Shown in pieces: positions 1-9,363 of a stretch of DNA of 64,000 nt. The translations under genes and the position numbers were made by a program. Position 1 is the stretch's first letter. The number at the start of each line of letters is the position of its first letter. The notes below the pieces were generated by a model that was given only the letters and a program-made list of their open reading frames with translations, had not been told where the DNA came from and searched no databases. The DNA is from Roseivivax halodurans JCM 10272 (GTDB lineage: Bacteria; Pseudomonadota; Alphaproteobacteria; Rhodobacterales; Rhodobacteraceae). Location: NCBI RefSeq assembly GCF_000521785.1, contig NZ_JALZ01000006.1:124001-188000 (forward strand), written 5' to 3'.

Positions 1-486
1 GCAGACGTTCTCCGCGAGGTCGCCGACGCCATGCCGAACGTCACCGCGATCGGCGTGCGCGACGCCATCGACAGGGTCTCGGAGCTTCTCGCCGGGGTGT
101 CTGAGGCCGTGCGCTGGGGCGCTGCGGCGACGCTGCTGACCGGCTTCCTCGTCCTCATCGGCGCGGCGGCCGCCGGAGAGCAGGCCCGCACCTACGAGGC
201 CGCGGTCCTGAAGACGATGGGCGCGAGCCGGAGGCGCATTCTCGCGAGCTTCGCGATCCGCTCGGCGCTCCTCGGCGCCGGTGCCGGCATCGTCGCGATC
301 GTCGCCGGCATCGGCGGCGGCTGGGCGGTGACCGCCTTTGTCATGGAGACCTCCTTTGCCCCGGTCTGGCCTTCGGCTCTCGGCATCGTCCTCGGCGGCA
401 TCGTCGCGACGCTCGCCGCCGGACTGGCATTTGCGTGGCGCCCGCTCGCGGCACGTCCGGCGCAGGTGCTCCGCGCGCGCGAATGA
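1..486 (+). CDS. ABC transporter permease, FtsX/YbbP type (3' end only)
   Basis: The reading frame is open from the first base, so this is the C-terminal part of a longer gene that begins before the window. The visible 161 residues contain two or three hydrophobic segments. They also carry the 'LKTMGASRRRIL' signature seen at the cytoplasmic loop of the last FtsX-like domain in YbbP-type permeases, and a typical basic C-terminus 'RPAQVLRARE'. Such proteins pair with a LolD/YbbA-like ATPase and are thought to move or extract envelope substrates. The partner ATPase would lie upstream, outside the window. Family assignment is fairly secure; the substrate is unknown. Confidence 0.8.
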   Translation, partial: ADVLREVADAMPNVTAIGVRDAIDRVSELLAGVSEAVRWGAAATLLTGFLVLIGAAAAGEQARTYEAAVLKTMGASRRRILASFAIRSALLGAGAGIVAIVAGIGGGWAVTAFVMETSFAPVWPSALGIVLGGIVATLAAGLAFAWRPLAARPAQVLRARE

Positions 487-574
487 CGCGGTGCCACCTT
501 CCCGCTTGAACGCACAGCGTCACCCCCCTAAGCCCTGAGACCGACTCTTCAGCCAGACAGGGACACCCCTCACG

Positions 575-1441
575 ATGACCGAGAGCCTGCCGATCCCCCT
601 TACCGCTCCGATCAGCCGGGCCCAGAGAACGCAGGTGTTGAACCTCGTGCGCCGAGCCGCCCGCGCCGAGATCCTGCCCCGCTTCCGGTCTCTTGGCGAG
701 GCCGAGATCGACACCAAGTCGGGGCCCCAAGATCTCGCGACGGATGCCGACCGCGAGGCAGAAAAGATGATCGCTCGCGGGCTTCTGGCGATCTGGCCGC
801 ACGCGCGTATCGTCGGCGAGGAAGACGCAAGCGCCAACCCGGAGGTGATCGAGACGCTGAGGGAGGCCGAGCTCGGCTTCACGATCGATCCCGTCGACGG
901 GACCTGGAACTTCGCCAAGGGGCTGCCGCTCTTCGGGGTGATGGTTGCGATGACCCGGTACGGCCGCCCCGTCTGGGGCATGCTCTACGATCCGATCATG
1001 GACGACGTGATCTGGGCCGGGCTCGACGGGCCGGCGGAGCTTGTCAGGGGGCGGATGCGTCCCCGTACGCTGCGGGTCTCGTCCGGCGGGCCGCTCCCGG
1101 AGCTTTCGGGCTTCACTTCCCTCCACCTCCTGCCCGAAGACAAGCAGGAGCGGTTCGCGACGACCTTTCCCAAGCTCGCGCGCGCGGTGTCGATGCGGTG
1201 CGCGTGCCACGAGTTCCGGACGCTTGCGCAGGGCGGCGTGGACTTCGTGCTCGCCACCAAGGTCACGCCATGGGATCACACACCCGGCGCCTTGATCGTG
1301 GAGCGCGCGGGAGGCGTTGTCCGCATGCTCGACGGCTCGGATTACACGGCCGGCAAGACCGAAGGATACCTCCTCGCGGCATGCGACGAGGCGACTTGGT
1401 CCCGCCTGCGCGATCTTTGGGACTTCCTGCTCGAGGAGTGA
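575..1441 (+). CDS. inositol monophosphatase family protein
   Basis: 288 aa, the usual length of the IMPase/FBPase-like Mg2+-dependent phosphatase family. The three metal-site motifs are visible: 'GEED' near residue 88, 'DPVDGT' near 109 and 'WDHTPG' near 230. These arrange the metals that hydrolyse small phosphomonoesters. The substrate could be inositol-1-phosphate, histidinol-phosphate (the HisN-type enzymes of alphaproteobacteria belong here) or 3'-phosphoadenosine 5'-phosphate; sequence alone does not decide. The gene stands alone, 88 bp after the permease and followed by 280 bp without a clear gene. Confidence 0.85.
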   Translation: MTESLPIPLTAPISRAQRTQVLNLVRRAARAEILPRFRSLGEAEIDTKSGPQDLATDADREAEKMIARGLLAIWPHARIVGEEDASANPEVIETLREAELGFTIDPVDGTWNFAKGLPLFGVMVAMTRYGRPVWGMLYDPIMDDVIWAGLDGPAELVRGRMRPRTLRVSSGGPLPELSGFTSLHLLPEDKQERFATTFPKLARAVSMRCACHEFRTLAQGGVDFVLATKVTPWDHTPGALIVERAGGVVRMLDGSDYTAGKTEGYLLAACDEATWSRLRDLWDFLLEE

Positions 1442-1721
1442 ATCGCGCCGGACCGGATACGTCTGCGGCGCGGCTCCATGAGAGAGAACGAGATCGCGAA
1501 GCGCGGGCATTGGCGCAGCCCGCTCCGCGACGAGGAGACAATACCCCAAAGCTCTTAATCACCGTTTCTGGAATACCGTAATGCTGTGGCCTGAATACGC
1601 GATTTCCCGTATACCGCACGACGAGCGACTGGAATAATAATGATCGCAACTTACAGTGTATGTTGCGCGGGTTCCTTCAGGTTACGCCGCGTTAGTGGCG
1701 ACTCAGAAGGAGTTCAGGTCC

Positions 1722-2021
1722 ATGTCGAGTACAGTTTCGGTTTCCCCCCGTGCAGATGCCGCCCTGGTTGCGTCGGTCCCGATAAGCGCCCTTGGCCGCA
1801 ACCGCGTACGCCAGTCGGCAAAGCGTCTGCTCAGTCTGGCCCTGAACTCGCTCGCCACACGCGATTTCAGCCGCACGCAACCCTCCGAAGTGCAGGAATT
1901 CCGCGGTCTCTGCCGGACGCTCCTGATGAGCGGGGAACTGACCGAGCAGGACGCCTCGAAGCTTCAGCAATACGCCGCGATGATCCACGAGGATCTCTGC
2001 CGCAAAGACGACCCGATGTAA
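1722..2021 (+). CDS. conserved small protein of unknown function
   Basis: 99 aa starting at an ATG with a good AGAAGGAG ribosome site at 1705-1712; the frame is open further upstream but without a comparable site. The product is soluble and helix-rich, with 'KRLLSLALNSLATRDFS' near residue 37 and 'LTEQDASKLQQYAAMIHEDL' near the C-terminus. There are no membrane segments or recognisable catalytic motifs. I do not recognise the family. It converges on gcvP with a shared hairpin between the two genes. Confidence 0.7.
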   Translation: MSSTVSVSPRADAALVASVPISALGRNRVRQSAKRLLSLALNSLATRDFSRTQPSEVQEFRGLCRTLLMSGELTEQDASKLQQYAAMIHEDLCRKDDPM

Positions 2022-2049
2022 CAGGCGTCACGCGCCCTGCCGGAAGAAA

Positions 2050-2077
2050 GCCGCGGGACGACCCCGCGGCGTTTGTC
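2050..2077. terminator. bidirectional hairpin between convergent genes
   Basis: An 8-bp perfect stem, GCCGCGGG at 2050-2057 with CCCGCGGC at 2063-2070, has a 5-nt loop. It is followed on the plus strand by GTTTGTC and, read on the minus strand, by CTTTCTT. It lies between the stop of the small plus-strand gene and the end of gcvP, so it could end both transcripts. The T-runs are imperfect. Confidence 0.5.
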
Positions 2078-2089
2078 TGATCCCGTTGC

Positions 2090-4933
2090 TCACTCCGCGG
2101 CTTCGGCATAGTCCGACATCGGCGGGCAAGTGCAGATGAGGTTCCGGTCGCCGTAGACGTTGTCGACGCGGTTCACCGGCGGCCAGTACTTGTCGACCCG
2201 GAACGCCCCCGGCGGGAAGCAGCCCTGCTCGCGGCTGTAGGACCGCTCCCAGGCACCCACGAGATCCTCGACCGTGTGCGGCGCGTTCTTGAGCGGATTG
2301 TCCTCGCGGTTCATCTCACCCTCCTCGATCGCCCTGATCTCTTCGCGAATACCGAGCATGGCGTCGCAGAAACGGTCGAGTTCGGCCTTCGTCTCGGATT
2401 CCGTCGGTTCGACCATCAGCGTTCCCGACACCGGCCAGCTCATCGTCGGGGCGTGGAAGCCGCAATCGACCAGCCGCTTGGCGATGTCGTCCACGGAAAT
2501 GCCGGCGCTCTCCTGGAAGGGCCGCGTGTCGATGATGCATTCGTGGGCGACCCTCCCCTTCGGCCCGCGGTAGAGGATCTTGTAAGCGCCTTCGAGCCGC
2601 TTGGCGATGTAGTTGGCGTTGAGGATCGCGACCCGCGTCGCCTGCGTCAGGCCCTCGCCGCCCATCATCTGGATATAGGCCCAGGAGATCGGCAGGAGCG
2701 ACGGCGATCCGAACGGCGCCGCCGAGACGGCCCCCTCGCCCGACCGGGGATCGGCTGGCAGATGTTCTGAGAGATGCGCCTTAACCCCGATCGGCCCCAT
2801 GCCGGGGCCGCCGCCGCCATGCGGGATGCAGAACGTCTTGTGCAGATTGAGGTGGCTCACGTCGCCGCCGAGATCGCCCGGCTTCGAGATCCCAACCATC
2901 GCGTTCAGGTTCGCGCCATCGATATAGACCTGCCCGCCGTGCTGGTGGGTGATCTCGCAGACCTCCTTCACCGTCTCCTCGAAGACGCCATGCGTCGAAG
3001 GATAGGTGATCATAATCCCGGCGAGATTGTCCGAATGCTTCTCGGCCTTCTCGCGGAAATCGGCGAGGTCGATGGACCCCATCTCGTCGCACTTCACCGC
3101 CACGACCTTCCAGCCGACCATCTGCGCCGAGGCCGGGTTGGTCCCGTGCGCATTGACTGGAATCAGGCAGACGTTCCGGTGCCCCTGCCCCTGCGCCTCG
3201 TGCCAGGCCGCGATGGTCAGCAGGCCCGCATATTCTCCTTGCGCGCCCGAGTTCGGCTGCATCGAGATCGCGTCGTACCCGGTGATCTCGCAGAGCTTGG
3301 CGTTCAGGCCCTCGATCATCTCTAGGTAGCCGGTGGCCTGATCGTCGGGGCAATAGGGATGCAGATTCGCGAATTCGTGCCACGAGAGCGGCATCATCTC
3401 GGCGGCGGAGTTGAGCTTCATCGTGCAGGAGCCGAGAGGGATCATCGCGCGGTCGAGCGCCAGGTCCCGGTCGGCAAGCCGGCGCATGTAGCGCACCATC
3501 TCGGTCTCGGCCCGGTTCATGTGGAAGACCTCGTGGGTGAGGTAATCGCTTGTCCGGATCAGCCCCTGCGGCAGGCGGTACTCGGTCGATTGCGGATCGT
3601 CCTTGCGCTCGAAGCCGAAGGCGCGCCAGACCGCCTCGATCTTGGCAGGGCGCGTGGTCTCGTCGACCGTGAGACCGATCTTGGTCTTGCCGATCGGGCG
3701 CATGTTGACCTCTTCGCGCCAACCGGCGGCGATCACACCCTTCTGGAAGAGGCCCACATCCACAGTGATCGTATCGAAGAATTCGCCCGGCTCGACGGCG
3801 AACCCGGCCTCCTCGAGCCCTCGGGCGAGTCGGACGGTCTTGCGATGGATGCGCTGCGCGATGGCCTTGAGGCCGTCCGGGCCATGGAAGACCGCATAGA
3901 AGCTTGCCATGACCGCAAGCAGCGCCTGCGCGGTGCAGACATTCGAGGTCGCCTTCTCGCGCCGGATATGCTGCTCGCGCGTCTGCAGGGCGAGGCGGTA
4001 GGCGCGGTTGCCGCGGGCATCGACCGACACCCCGACGAGGCGCCCGGGCAGCGAGCGCTTCATGCTGTCCTTGCAGGCGATGTAGGCGGCGTGCGGGCCG
4101 CCGTAGCCCATCGGGACACCGAAGCGCTGGGTGGTGCCGACGGCGATGTCGGCGCCCATCTCACCGGGCGATTTCAGCAGGCAGAGCGCCATCGGGTCGG
4201 CCGAGACGACGGCGATCGCGTTCTGCTCGTGGAGCTTGGAAATATGCGCGGTGAAGTCACGCACATGGCCGTAGGTACCCGGATATTGAAAGAGCGCACC
4301 GAAGACGGCGCTCGGGTCCATGTCGTCGGGATCGCCCACGATGACCTCGATCCCGAGGGGCTTCGCTCGCGTCTTGACCACCGAAATGTTCTGCGCGTGG
4401 CAATTCTCGTCGACGAAGAACGTCTTCGCCTTCGACTTCGAGACCCGCTCGGCCATGGTCATCGCCTCGGCGCAGGCCGTCGCCTCGTCGAGCAGCGAGG
4501 CGTTCGCGATCTCGAGCCCGGTGAGGTCCGAGATCATCGTCTGGTAGTTCAAGAGCGCCTCGAGCCTGCCCTGGCTGATCTCGGGCTGGTAAGGCGTGTA
4601 AGCCGTGTACCAGGCGGGGTTCTCGAGAATGTTACGCTGAATCGCGGGCGGACAGATCGTTCCGTGGTAGCCCTGCCCGAGGAACGAGGTGAACACCTTG
4701 TTCTTCTTGGCCGTCTGCCGCATCCACCAGAGCAGCTGCCGTTCGGACATCGGCTTGCCGGTCTCGAGCGGCGCGTCCTGCCGGATCGCCTCGGGCACGG
4801 TCTCGGACATCAGCGCCTCGATCCCGTCCACGCCGAGTGTCTCGAACATCGCGTCCATCTCCGACGGCGACGGTCCGATGTGGCGGCGGTTGGCGAAGTC
4901 GTAGGGCAGGTAGTCGGTGGGTTCGAAGGTCAT
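2090..4933 (-). CDS. gcvP: glycine dehydrogenase (decarboxylating), P-protein
   Basis: 947 aa, the one-polypeptide form of the PLP-dependent P-protein that decarboxylates glycine and passes the aminomethyl group to lipoyl-GcvH. The N-terminus has the typical 'NRHIGPS' block. The PLP lysine lies in '[20 protein letters not shown]' around residue 700, followed by the conserved glycine-rich loop. It is the last gene of gcvT-gcvH-gcvP, 104 bp after gcvH. It is expected to be controlled with the operon by the upstream tandem glycine riboswitch. Confidence 0.97.
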   Translation of the reverse strand: MTFEPTDYLPYDFANRRHIGPSPSEMDAMFETLGVDGIEALMSETVPEAIRQDAPLETGKPMSERQLLWWMRQTAKKNKVFTSFLGQGYHGTICPPAIQRNILENPAWYTAYTPYQPEISQGRLEALLNYQTMISDLTGLEIANASLLDEATACAEAMTMAERVSKSKAKTFFVDENCHAQNISVVKTRAKPLGIEVIVGDPDDMDPSAVFGALFQYPGTYGHVRDFTAHISKLHEQNAIAVVSADPMALCLLKSPGEMGADIAVGTTQRFGVPMGYGGPHAAYIACKDSMKRSLPGRLVGVSVDARGNRAYRLALQTREQHIRREKATSNVCTAQALLAVMASFYAVFHGPDGLKAIAQRIHRKTVRLARGLEEAGFAVEPGEFFDTITVDVGLFQKGVIAAGWREEVNMRPIGKTKIGLTVDETTRPAKIEAVWRAFGFERKDDPQSTEYRLPQGLIRTSDYLTHEVFHMNRAETEMVRYMRRLADRDLALDRAMIPLGSCTMKLNSAAEMMPLSWHEFANLHPYCPDDQATGYLEMIEGLNAKLCEITGYDAISMQPNSGAQGEYAGLLTIAAWHEAQGQGHRNVCLIPVNAHGTNPASAQMVGWKVVAVKCDEMGSIDLADFREKAEKHSDNLAGIMITYPSTHGVFEETVKEVCEITHQHGGQVYIDGANLNAMVGISKPGDLGGDVSHLNLHKTFCIPHGGGGPGMGPIGVKAHLSEHLPADPRSGEGAVSAAPFGSPSLLPISWAYIQMMGGEGLTQATRVAILNANYIAKRLEGAYKILYRGPKGRVAHECIIDTRPFQESAGISVDDIAKRLVDCGFHAPTMSWPVSGTLMVEPTESETKAELDRFCDAMLGIREEIRAIEEGEMNREDNPLKNAPHTVEDLVGAWERSYSREQGCFPPGAFRVDKYWPPVNRVDNVYGDRNLICTCPPMSDYAEAAE

Positions 4934-5037
4934 GTCACATCTCCCCGGCGAGGGCGGGCCGCCCCCGGCATATCATTGGGCGGACTGCGGATCGGCCCGT
5001 GGGACCGCCGCAGCGCCGGCACTCGGCATCCGCTCGG

Positions 5038-5406
5038 TCAGCCGACGAAGTCCTTGTAGGCGGCCTCGTCCATCATGTCGTCGAGCACCGAGAGGTCCTC
5101 GACCTGGATCTTGAAGAACCACGCATCCCCCTCGGGGTCGTCGTTCACCTTGGACGGGTCCTCCACGATCGCATCGTTGACCTCGACGATCTCGCCGTCG
5201 ACCGGCGCGAGGATGTCGGAGGCCGCCTTGACGCTCTCGATCACCACGACCTCGTCGTCCTTCGAGACGGTCCGTCCGGTGTCGGGAAGCTCGACGAACA
5301 CCACGTCGCCCAGCTGTTCGGCCGCATGGGTGGTGATGCCCACGGTGATGATGTTGTCCTCTTCGGGACGCAGCCACTCGTGCTCTTCAGTGAACTTCAT
5401 GTGCAA
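5038..5406 (-). CDS. gcvH: glycine cleavage system H protein
   Basis: 122 aa lipoyl carrier of the glycine cleavage complex. The lipoylated lysine is K60 in 'ESVKAASD', within the normal H-protein fold ('EEHEWL' at the N-terminus, 'GDVVFVELP' in the middle). It shuttles the methylamine group between GcvP, GcvT and lipoamide dehydrogenase; the last of these is not in this window. It lies 19 bp downstream of gcvT in the same operon. Confidence 0.97.
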   Translation of the reverse strand: MHMKFTEEHEWLRPEEDNIITVGITTHAAEQLGDVVFVELPDTGRTVSKDDEVVVIESVKAASDILAPVDGEIVEVNDAIVEDPSKVNDDPEGDAWFFKIQVEDLSVLDDMMDEAAYKDFVG

Positions 5407-5425
5407 TTCTCTCCTGCTGTCTGTC

Positions 5426-6676
5426 TCAGCGCTTGAAGCCGGGGGAGGTGAAGGGAAGCCGCTCGACCATGACGGGACGGCGCTTGCCGCGCAGATCGCC
5501 CCAGAGCGTCGTGCCCGGAGCGGTCATCGCGGCGGGGACGTATCCCATGGCTATGGGGCCACCGATTGTGGGGCCGAAACCGCCGGAGGTGATCCGCCCC
5601 ACCGGTTGTCCGCCGTCCTCGGCGGCATAAAGCTCGACGCCCTCGCGCATGGGTGCCCGTCCCTCCGGTCTGAGACCGACACGCATACGCGGTGCGGCCT
5701 CGGCCAGTTCCCGCAGGATGCGCTCGTCCCCCGGAAATCCGCCGGCGCGCGCTCCATCCGCCCGGCGGAGCTTCGACACGGCCCAGGACAGAGCCGCCTC
5801 GACCGGCGAGGTGCCTTCGTCGATGTCGTGACCGTAAAGGCAGAGCCCGGCCTCGAGCCTGAGCGAGTCGCGCGCGCCGAGGCCGATGGGCTCCACCGCA
5901 TCATGCGCAAGCAGCCGGCGCGCCAAAGTCTCGGCTGCCTCGGCGGGCACGGAGATCTCGTAGCCGTCCTCACCGGTATAGCCCGAGCGGGAAACCCAGA
6001 CCTCGGCCCCCTCCATCTCGTAGGTGCCGACATCCATGAATTTCATCTCCGCGACGCCCGGCGCGAGCTCTGCAAGCACGCTCTCCGCGGCGGGGCCCTG
6101 CAGCGCCAGCAGCCCGCGGCCCTCCAGCTCCTTTACGGTCACGTCCGGCTCGAGCCCGGCCCGCAACCGCGCGATATCCTCGGCCTTGCGTGCAGCGTTC
6201 ACCACGAGAAAGAGGTGATCGCCGTAATTGGCGACCATGAAGTCGTCCTCGATCCCGCCCGCGTCGTTTGTCAGGAGCGCATAGCGCTGCCGCCCCTCGG
6301 CGAGACCGCTCACGTTGGCCGGCGTCAGGCGCTCGAGCGCCTGCGCGACATCCGCCGACCGCGACCGCAGCACGACCTGCCCCATGTGGCTGACGTCGAA
6401 GAGCCCGGCCTTCTCACGGGTGTGCAGATGTTCCTTCATGACGCCGAGAGGGAATTGCACAGGCATGTCATAGCCTGCGAACTCCACCATCTTGGCGCCG
6501 AGCTCCACATGGAGCGCGTGGAGCGGCGTGCGCTTCAGCCCGCCCTTGGGCGATCCGTCCGCCTGTTGCTGCTGCACCGCATGGTCATGGTGGTGCTCTC
6601 CGGGACCGTGCGGCACGCCGCAGCCGCAGATGTCACGGGTCTTGAGATGGCTGAACTCGTCGTCTCTCTGGCTCAT
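5426..6676 (-). CDS. gcvT: aminomethyltransferase (glycine cleavage T protein) with Cys/His-rich N-terminal extension
   Basis: The T-protein transfers the methylene group from aminomethyl-GcvH to tetrahydrofolate and releases ammonia. The canonical fold starts around residue 48 ('[20 protein letters not shown]') and continues normally ('[11 protein letters not shown]'). Family members are about 365-375 aa; here the frame runs to 416 aa because of about 47 extra N-terminal residues. These contain 'CGCG', 'EHHHDH' and 'QQQQ'. The upstream ATG has a fair GGGGAC site. An in-frame GTG at the 'HAV' position is a possible shorter start but has no better ribosome site. It is the first gene of the gcvTHP operon. 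Confidence 0.93.
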   Translation of the reverse strand: MSQRDDEFSHLKTRDICGCGVPHGPGEHHHDHAVQQQQADGSPKGGLKRTPLHALHVELGAKMVEFAGYDMPVQFPLGVMKEHLHTREKAGLFDVSHMGQVVLRSRSADVAQALERLTPANVSGLAEGRQRYALLTNDAGGIEDDFMVANYGDHLFLVVNAARKAEDIARLRAGLEPDVTVKELEGRGLLALQGPAAESVLAELAPGVAEMKFMDVGTYEMEGAEVWVSRSGYTGEDGYEISVPAEAAETLARRLLAHDAVEPIGLGARDSLRLEAGLCLYGHDIDEGTSPVEAALSWAVSKLRRADGARAGGFPGDERILRELAEAAPRMRVGLRPEGRAPMREGVELYAAEDGGQPVGRITSGGFGPTIGGPIAMGYVPAAMTAPGTTLWGDLRGKRRPVMVERLPFTSPGFKR

Positions 6677-6790
6677 GCGGGTCCCCGTCCGGCTGCCTCG
6701 TCACATGGCCCGGCGCCGGCGGTGAAACGCCAGAAGCGGGCGGTTCGGATACGGTACGGAAAGCGCAATGCTCCCGCACCCGGAACGCCC

Positions 6791-6950
6791 CCTCTGTCCA
6801 TCCGCCTGAGATCGTTATCCCTTCGGCGGGTCCGGGATCTCGCCCGAACCTCTCTCCAGAGTTCGTGTCGCCGCGACGGTCCGTCTGGCCTGAGAGTTTC
6901 CGGGGCGGTTGCTCCTTCGGCACCGGCGCAAGGCCGGTTCTCCCATCGCA
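6791..6950 (-). promoter_or_regulatory. tandem glycine riboswitch
   Basis: Read on the minus strand there are two successive aptamer-like units. The first (6950 down to about 6885) has GGGAGA, then GCCGAAGGAGCAA and finally ACTCTCAGGC. The second (6860 down to about 6791) has GGAGAGAG, then CCGCCGAAGGGATAA and ATCTCAGGCGGA. These are the conserved cores of the glycine aptamer, in the usual tandem form. The element sits in the gcvTHP leader about 115 nt before the gcvT start, where glycine binding normally switches the operon on. Confidence 0.93.
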
Positions 6951-7011
6951 GTCGGCGCGAAGCTAGACGAAGGTCGGGGCGCTGGCAACCTGAAGGTCGC
7001 GGATGACCGGA

Positions 7012-7482
7012 TCAGCCGCTCGCGGCACGCGATACGAGTCTCATCGGCTCCTCGCCGGAGAAGAGCGACGCGAGGTCGAAATTGTTCTCGACGAGACTGT
7101 GCAGCGTCACGGCGTCGAGCACCTGGTAGAACGCCTGGCCGGCGAGCGTGAGAGCAGAGCGGAGCCGGCACGCCTGCACCAGCGGGCAGGTGTTGGTATC
7201 CGCCGCAAAACATTCCGCGATCGGCACACCCGACTCGAATTCCCGGAAAACCGAACCGACCCGGATCTCCCTCGCCGGGCGGCCGAGAGCGATGCCGCCA
7301 TACCGGCCGCGCCACGTCCTGAGATACCCCATCTGGGCCAATTGGTTGACGATCTGGCCCAGATGATGCTCCGATGCGTTGCACGCTTCGGCGATGGCGG
7401 TCTTGGTGATGCGTTGGTCCGGGCGGGCGGCACAATACATGAGCACACGCAGAGCGATATTTGCCCTCTTGGTAATTCGCAT
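7012..7482 (-). CDS. nsrR: Rrf2-family FeS transcription regulator, NsrR type
   Basis: 156 aa winged-helix regulator. The N-terminus has the Rrf2 start 'MRITKRANIALRVLMY' and a recognition helix around 'SEHHLGQIVNQL'. Three cysteines, C91, C99 and C105 (C-x7-C-x5-C), match the FeS-ligand layout of NsrR, the nitric-oxide sensor. NsrR normally represses NO-detoxification genes until NO destroys the cluster. No flavohaemoglobin or other classic target is adjacent. It is divergent from a gamma-glutamylcyclotransferase-like gene across an 80-bp AT-rich region holding an inverted repeat. The NsrR call rests on the cysteine pattern; IscR-like members have slightly different spacing. Confidence 0.8.
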   Translation of the reverse strand: MRITKRANIALRVLMYCAARPDQRITKTAIAEACNASEHHLGQIVNQLAQMGYLRTWRGRYGGIALGRPAREIRVGSVFREFESGVPIAECFAADTNTCPLVQACRLRSALTLAGQAFYQVLDAVTLHSLVENNFDLASLFSGEEPMRLVSRAASG

Positions 7483-7521
7483 TGTGCAAACCCGCCTGTG
7501 TAGAATCGCAGTTCAATCTTA

Positions 7522-7541
7522 ATACATGACAATGAGTGTAT
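7522..7541. promoter_or_regulatory. inverted repeat, candidate NsrR operator
   Basis: ATACAT (7522-7527) and GTGTAT (7536-7541) form a near-perfect dyad with an 8-bp spacer, in the AT-rich space between divergent nsrR and the next gene. It resembles half-sites of the NsrR consensus (TACAT/ATGTA-like) but is not a textbook match. A self-regulatory site is inferred from position. Confidence 0.4.
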
Positions 7542-7567
7542 CGCATAAAGGTAATTAAACGCTGGTG

Positions 7568-8134
7568 ATGACCTTCGATTTCTTCTTCGGCTACGGAAGT
7601 CTGGTGAATACGCAGACTCACACGAACCGCCCGAATCACCCGGCGAGCCTGTCGGGATGGCGCCGCGCCTGGCGTGCGCTGCCCAACCGGAGCGTGTCCT
7701 TCCTGACCGCGGTGCCCGACGCCGAATCGGAGATCGACGGGCTCGTCGCCGCAGTCGCCCCCGAGGAATGGGACGCGCTGCACGCCCGCGAGGCCTTCTA
7801 CGACAAGCACGATGCCACCCCTCTGCTCAGACACGCAGCAGGGGACAAGGCGAGGATCGCGGTCTTTGCGGTTCCCGAAACGACAAGTACCCGGCCAACG
7901 CGCGAGGTGCCGGTCTTGCTCAGTTACCTCGACGTCGTCCTGCAGGGCTACCTGCACGTTTTCGGCCCGGAGGGCGCCGAGCGCTTCATCGAGACCACAG
8001 ACGGCTGGGACGCCCCGATCCTGAACGACCGCGGCGCCCCCCGATATCCGCGCGCCCAGCATCTGACCGACGCGGAGACGGCCTGGGTGGACGACGCCCT
8101 CGCCCGCCGCGGCATAGCGCCGTTCGCCGCGTGA
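7568..8134 (+). CDS. gamma-glutamylcyclotransferase-like protein
   Basis: 188 aa. It opens with 'FFFGYGSLVN', the substrate-binding YGSL motif of the GGCT/AIG2/ChaC fold. A candidate catalytic glutamate lies in 'HAREAFYDKH'. Proteins of this fold release 5-oxoproline from gamma-glutamyl compounds, including glutathione; the exact substrate here is unknown. A GTG at 7565 directly precedes the chosen ATG, and either could start translation (AAAGG lies about 15 nt upstream). The stop overlaps the start of the next gene by 4 nt (GTGA), so the two are likely co-translated. Proximity to an NO-sensing regulator would fit thiol stress, but that is inference. Confidence 0.75.
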   Translation: MTFDFFFGYGSLVNTQTHTNRPNHPASLSGWRRAWRALPNRSVSFLTAVPDAESEIDGLVAAVAPEEWDALHAREAFYDKHDATPLLRHAAGDKARIAVFAVPETTSTRPTREVPVLLSYLDVVLQGYLHVFGPEGAERFIETTDGWDAPILNDRGAPRYPRAQHLTDAETAWVDDALARRGIAPFAA

Positions 8135-9363
8135 TCCTCGGCCTCGGTCGCAAGCTGCTGCGGCTCAGCCGGCGGCTGAGTGTACGCGTCGTGATGATGG
8201 CGGTGCTCGCTCTCGTGGGAACCGCCGCGGCCCCGCTGCTCACCGGCATCATTCCGGACGGCCTCACCGAACGGTTCGGGCGCGACGCGGTCCTCCCGGT
8301 GCTCGACATCCTCGCCTCGTCGATGCTGGCGGTGACGACGTTCTCGCTCGGCGTGATGGTGCAGGCGTTCCACACCGCCTCCGGGCAGGCGACGCCGCGC
8401 GCCTTCCGGATTCTCGTGCAGGACAGCACGACCCAGACCGTGCTCGGCACCTTCGTGGGCTCGTTCCTCTTCGCGCTGACGGCCATCGTCATGTATCGGG
8501 CGGGCTTCCTGAGCCCCGAATCCTCGGTCGTCATCGCGCTGCTTACCGGCGTCACCATCACCCTGATCATCGTCGCCATCCTCCGCTGGATCGCGCATCT
8601 CAGCCGGCTCGGGAGCATGGATCACACGCTCGACCTGTGCGAGCGCGCAGCCGCCGAGGCACTGGGTGATGCCGCGCGCGAGCCGGGCTTCGGCGCATAT
8701 GCGACGGACGAGCCCGTTCCCGGAGACGGCCATCCGCTTGCCGCATCCCAGACAGGTCACGTCACCAGCATCGATATCGACTCCCTCGATTCCGTCCTGA
8801 CGGAACGCGACGCCACGCTCTGGCTGACCGTGCGGCCGGGCGACTTCGTGCTCGCGGGGCAATCGGTCGGAGTGACGGACAGGAAGGTGGACGACGAGGA
8901 GTTGCGCGGCGGCATCCTCATCGCGAATGCACGCGAGCAGGAGCAGGATACCCGCTTCGGCCTGACCGTGCTGGCCGAGATCGGCGCGAGGGCGCTCTCT
9001 CCCGGCGTCAACGACCCCGGCACCGCGATCGACGTCATCAAACGTCAGACGAGGCTCCTCTGGGACCATGCCCGCGCCGAGCGGACCGAGCCCTTGCACC
9101 GGACGACCCGCATCCGCATCGCGCCGCAGGATCCGGCCGCCCTGCTGTCATCGGCCTATGACATGGTGATCCGCGACGGCGCAGACAGGATCGAAGTGAT
9201 GGACGAGATGCTGCGCGCCCTTCAGCGCATCGCATCCTGCGAGGATCCGGGCCTCGCGGGAGCCGCGCGGAACAAGCACGATTACGCGGTCCGTCAGGCG
9301 CGGGCCGCGATCGATTTCGACGAAGATCGCGAGCGGCTCGATCGCCGAGCCGCAGAGCTCTAG
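8131..9363 (+). CDS. DUF2254 family membrane protein
   Basis: 410 aa starting at a GTG that overlaps the preceding stop. The N-terminal part has about four hydrophobic segments ('VVMMAVLALVGTAAAPLLTG', 'MLAVTTFSLGVMVQAF', a segment near residue 110 and one near 140). A soluble half follows that ends in a charged helix. The order and motifs such as 'LSPGVNDPGTAID' are those of DUF2254 predicted membrane proteins, whose function is unknown. Its stop codon shares the tetranucleotide CTAG with the stop of convergent gltX. Confidence 0.8.
   Translation: MILGLGRKLLRLSRRLSVRVVMMAVLALVGTAAAPLLTGIIPDGLTERFGRDAVLPVLDILASSMLAVTTFSLGVMVQAFHTASGQATPRAFRILVQDSTTQTVLGTFVGSFLFALTAIVMYRAGFLSPESSVVIALLTGVTITLIIVAILRWIAHLSRLGSMDHTLDLCERAAAEALGDAAREPGFGAYATDEPVPGDGHPLAASQTGHVTSIDIDSLDSVLTERDATLWLTVRPGDFVLAGQSVGVTDRKVDDEELRGGILIANAREQEQDTRFGLTVLAEIGARALSPGVNDPGTAIDVIKRQTRLLWDHARAERTEPLHRTTRIRIAPQDPAALLSSAYDMVIRDGADRIEVMDEMLRALQRIASCEDPGLAGAARNKHDYAVRQARAAIDFDEDRERLDRRAAEL

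Noticed and set aside
341-1549. 402-codon minus-strand ORF opposite the IMPase gene
   Set aside because: Arg/Pro/Gly-rich translation with no motifs; it is a GC-rich shadow of a gene with clear catalytic motifs.
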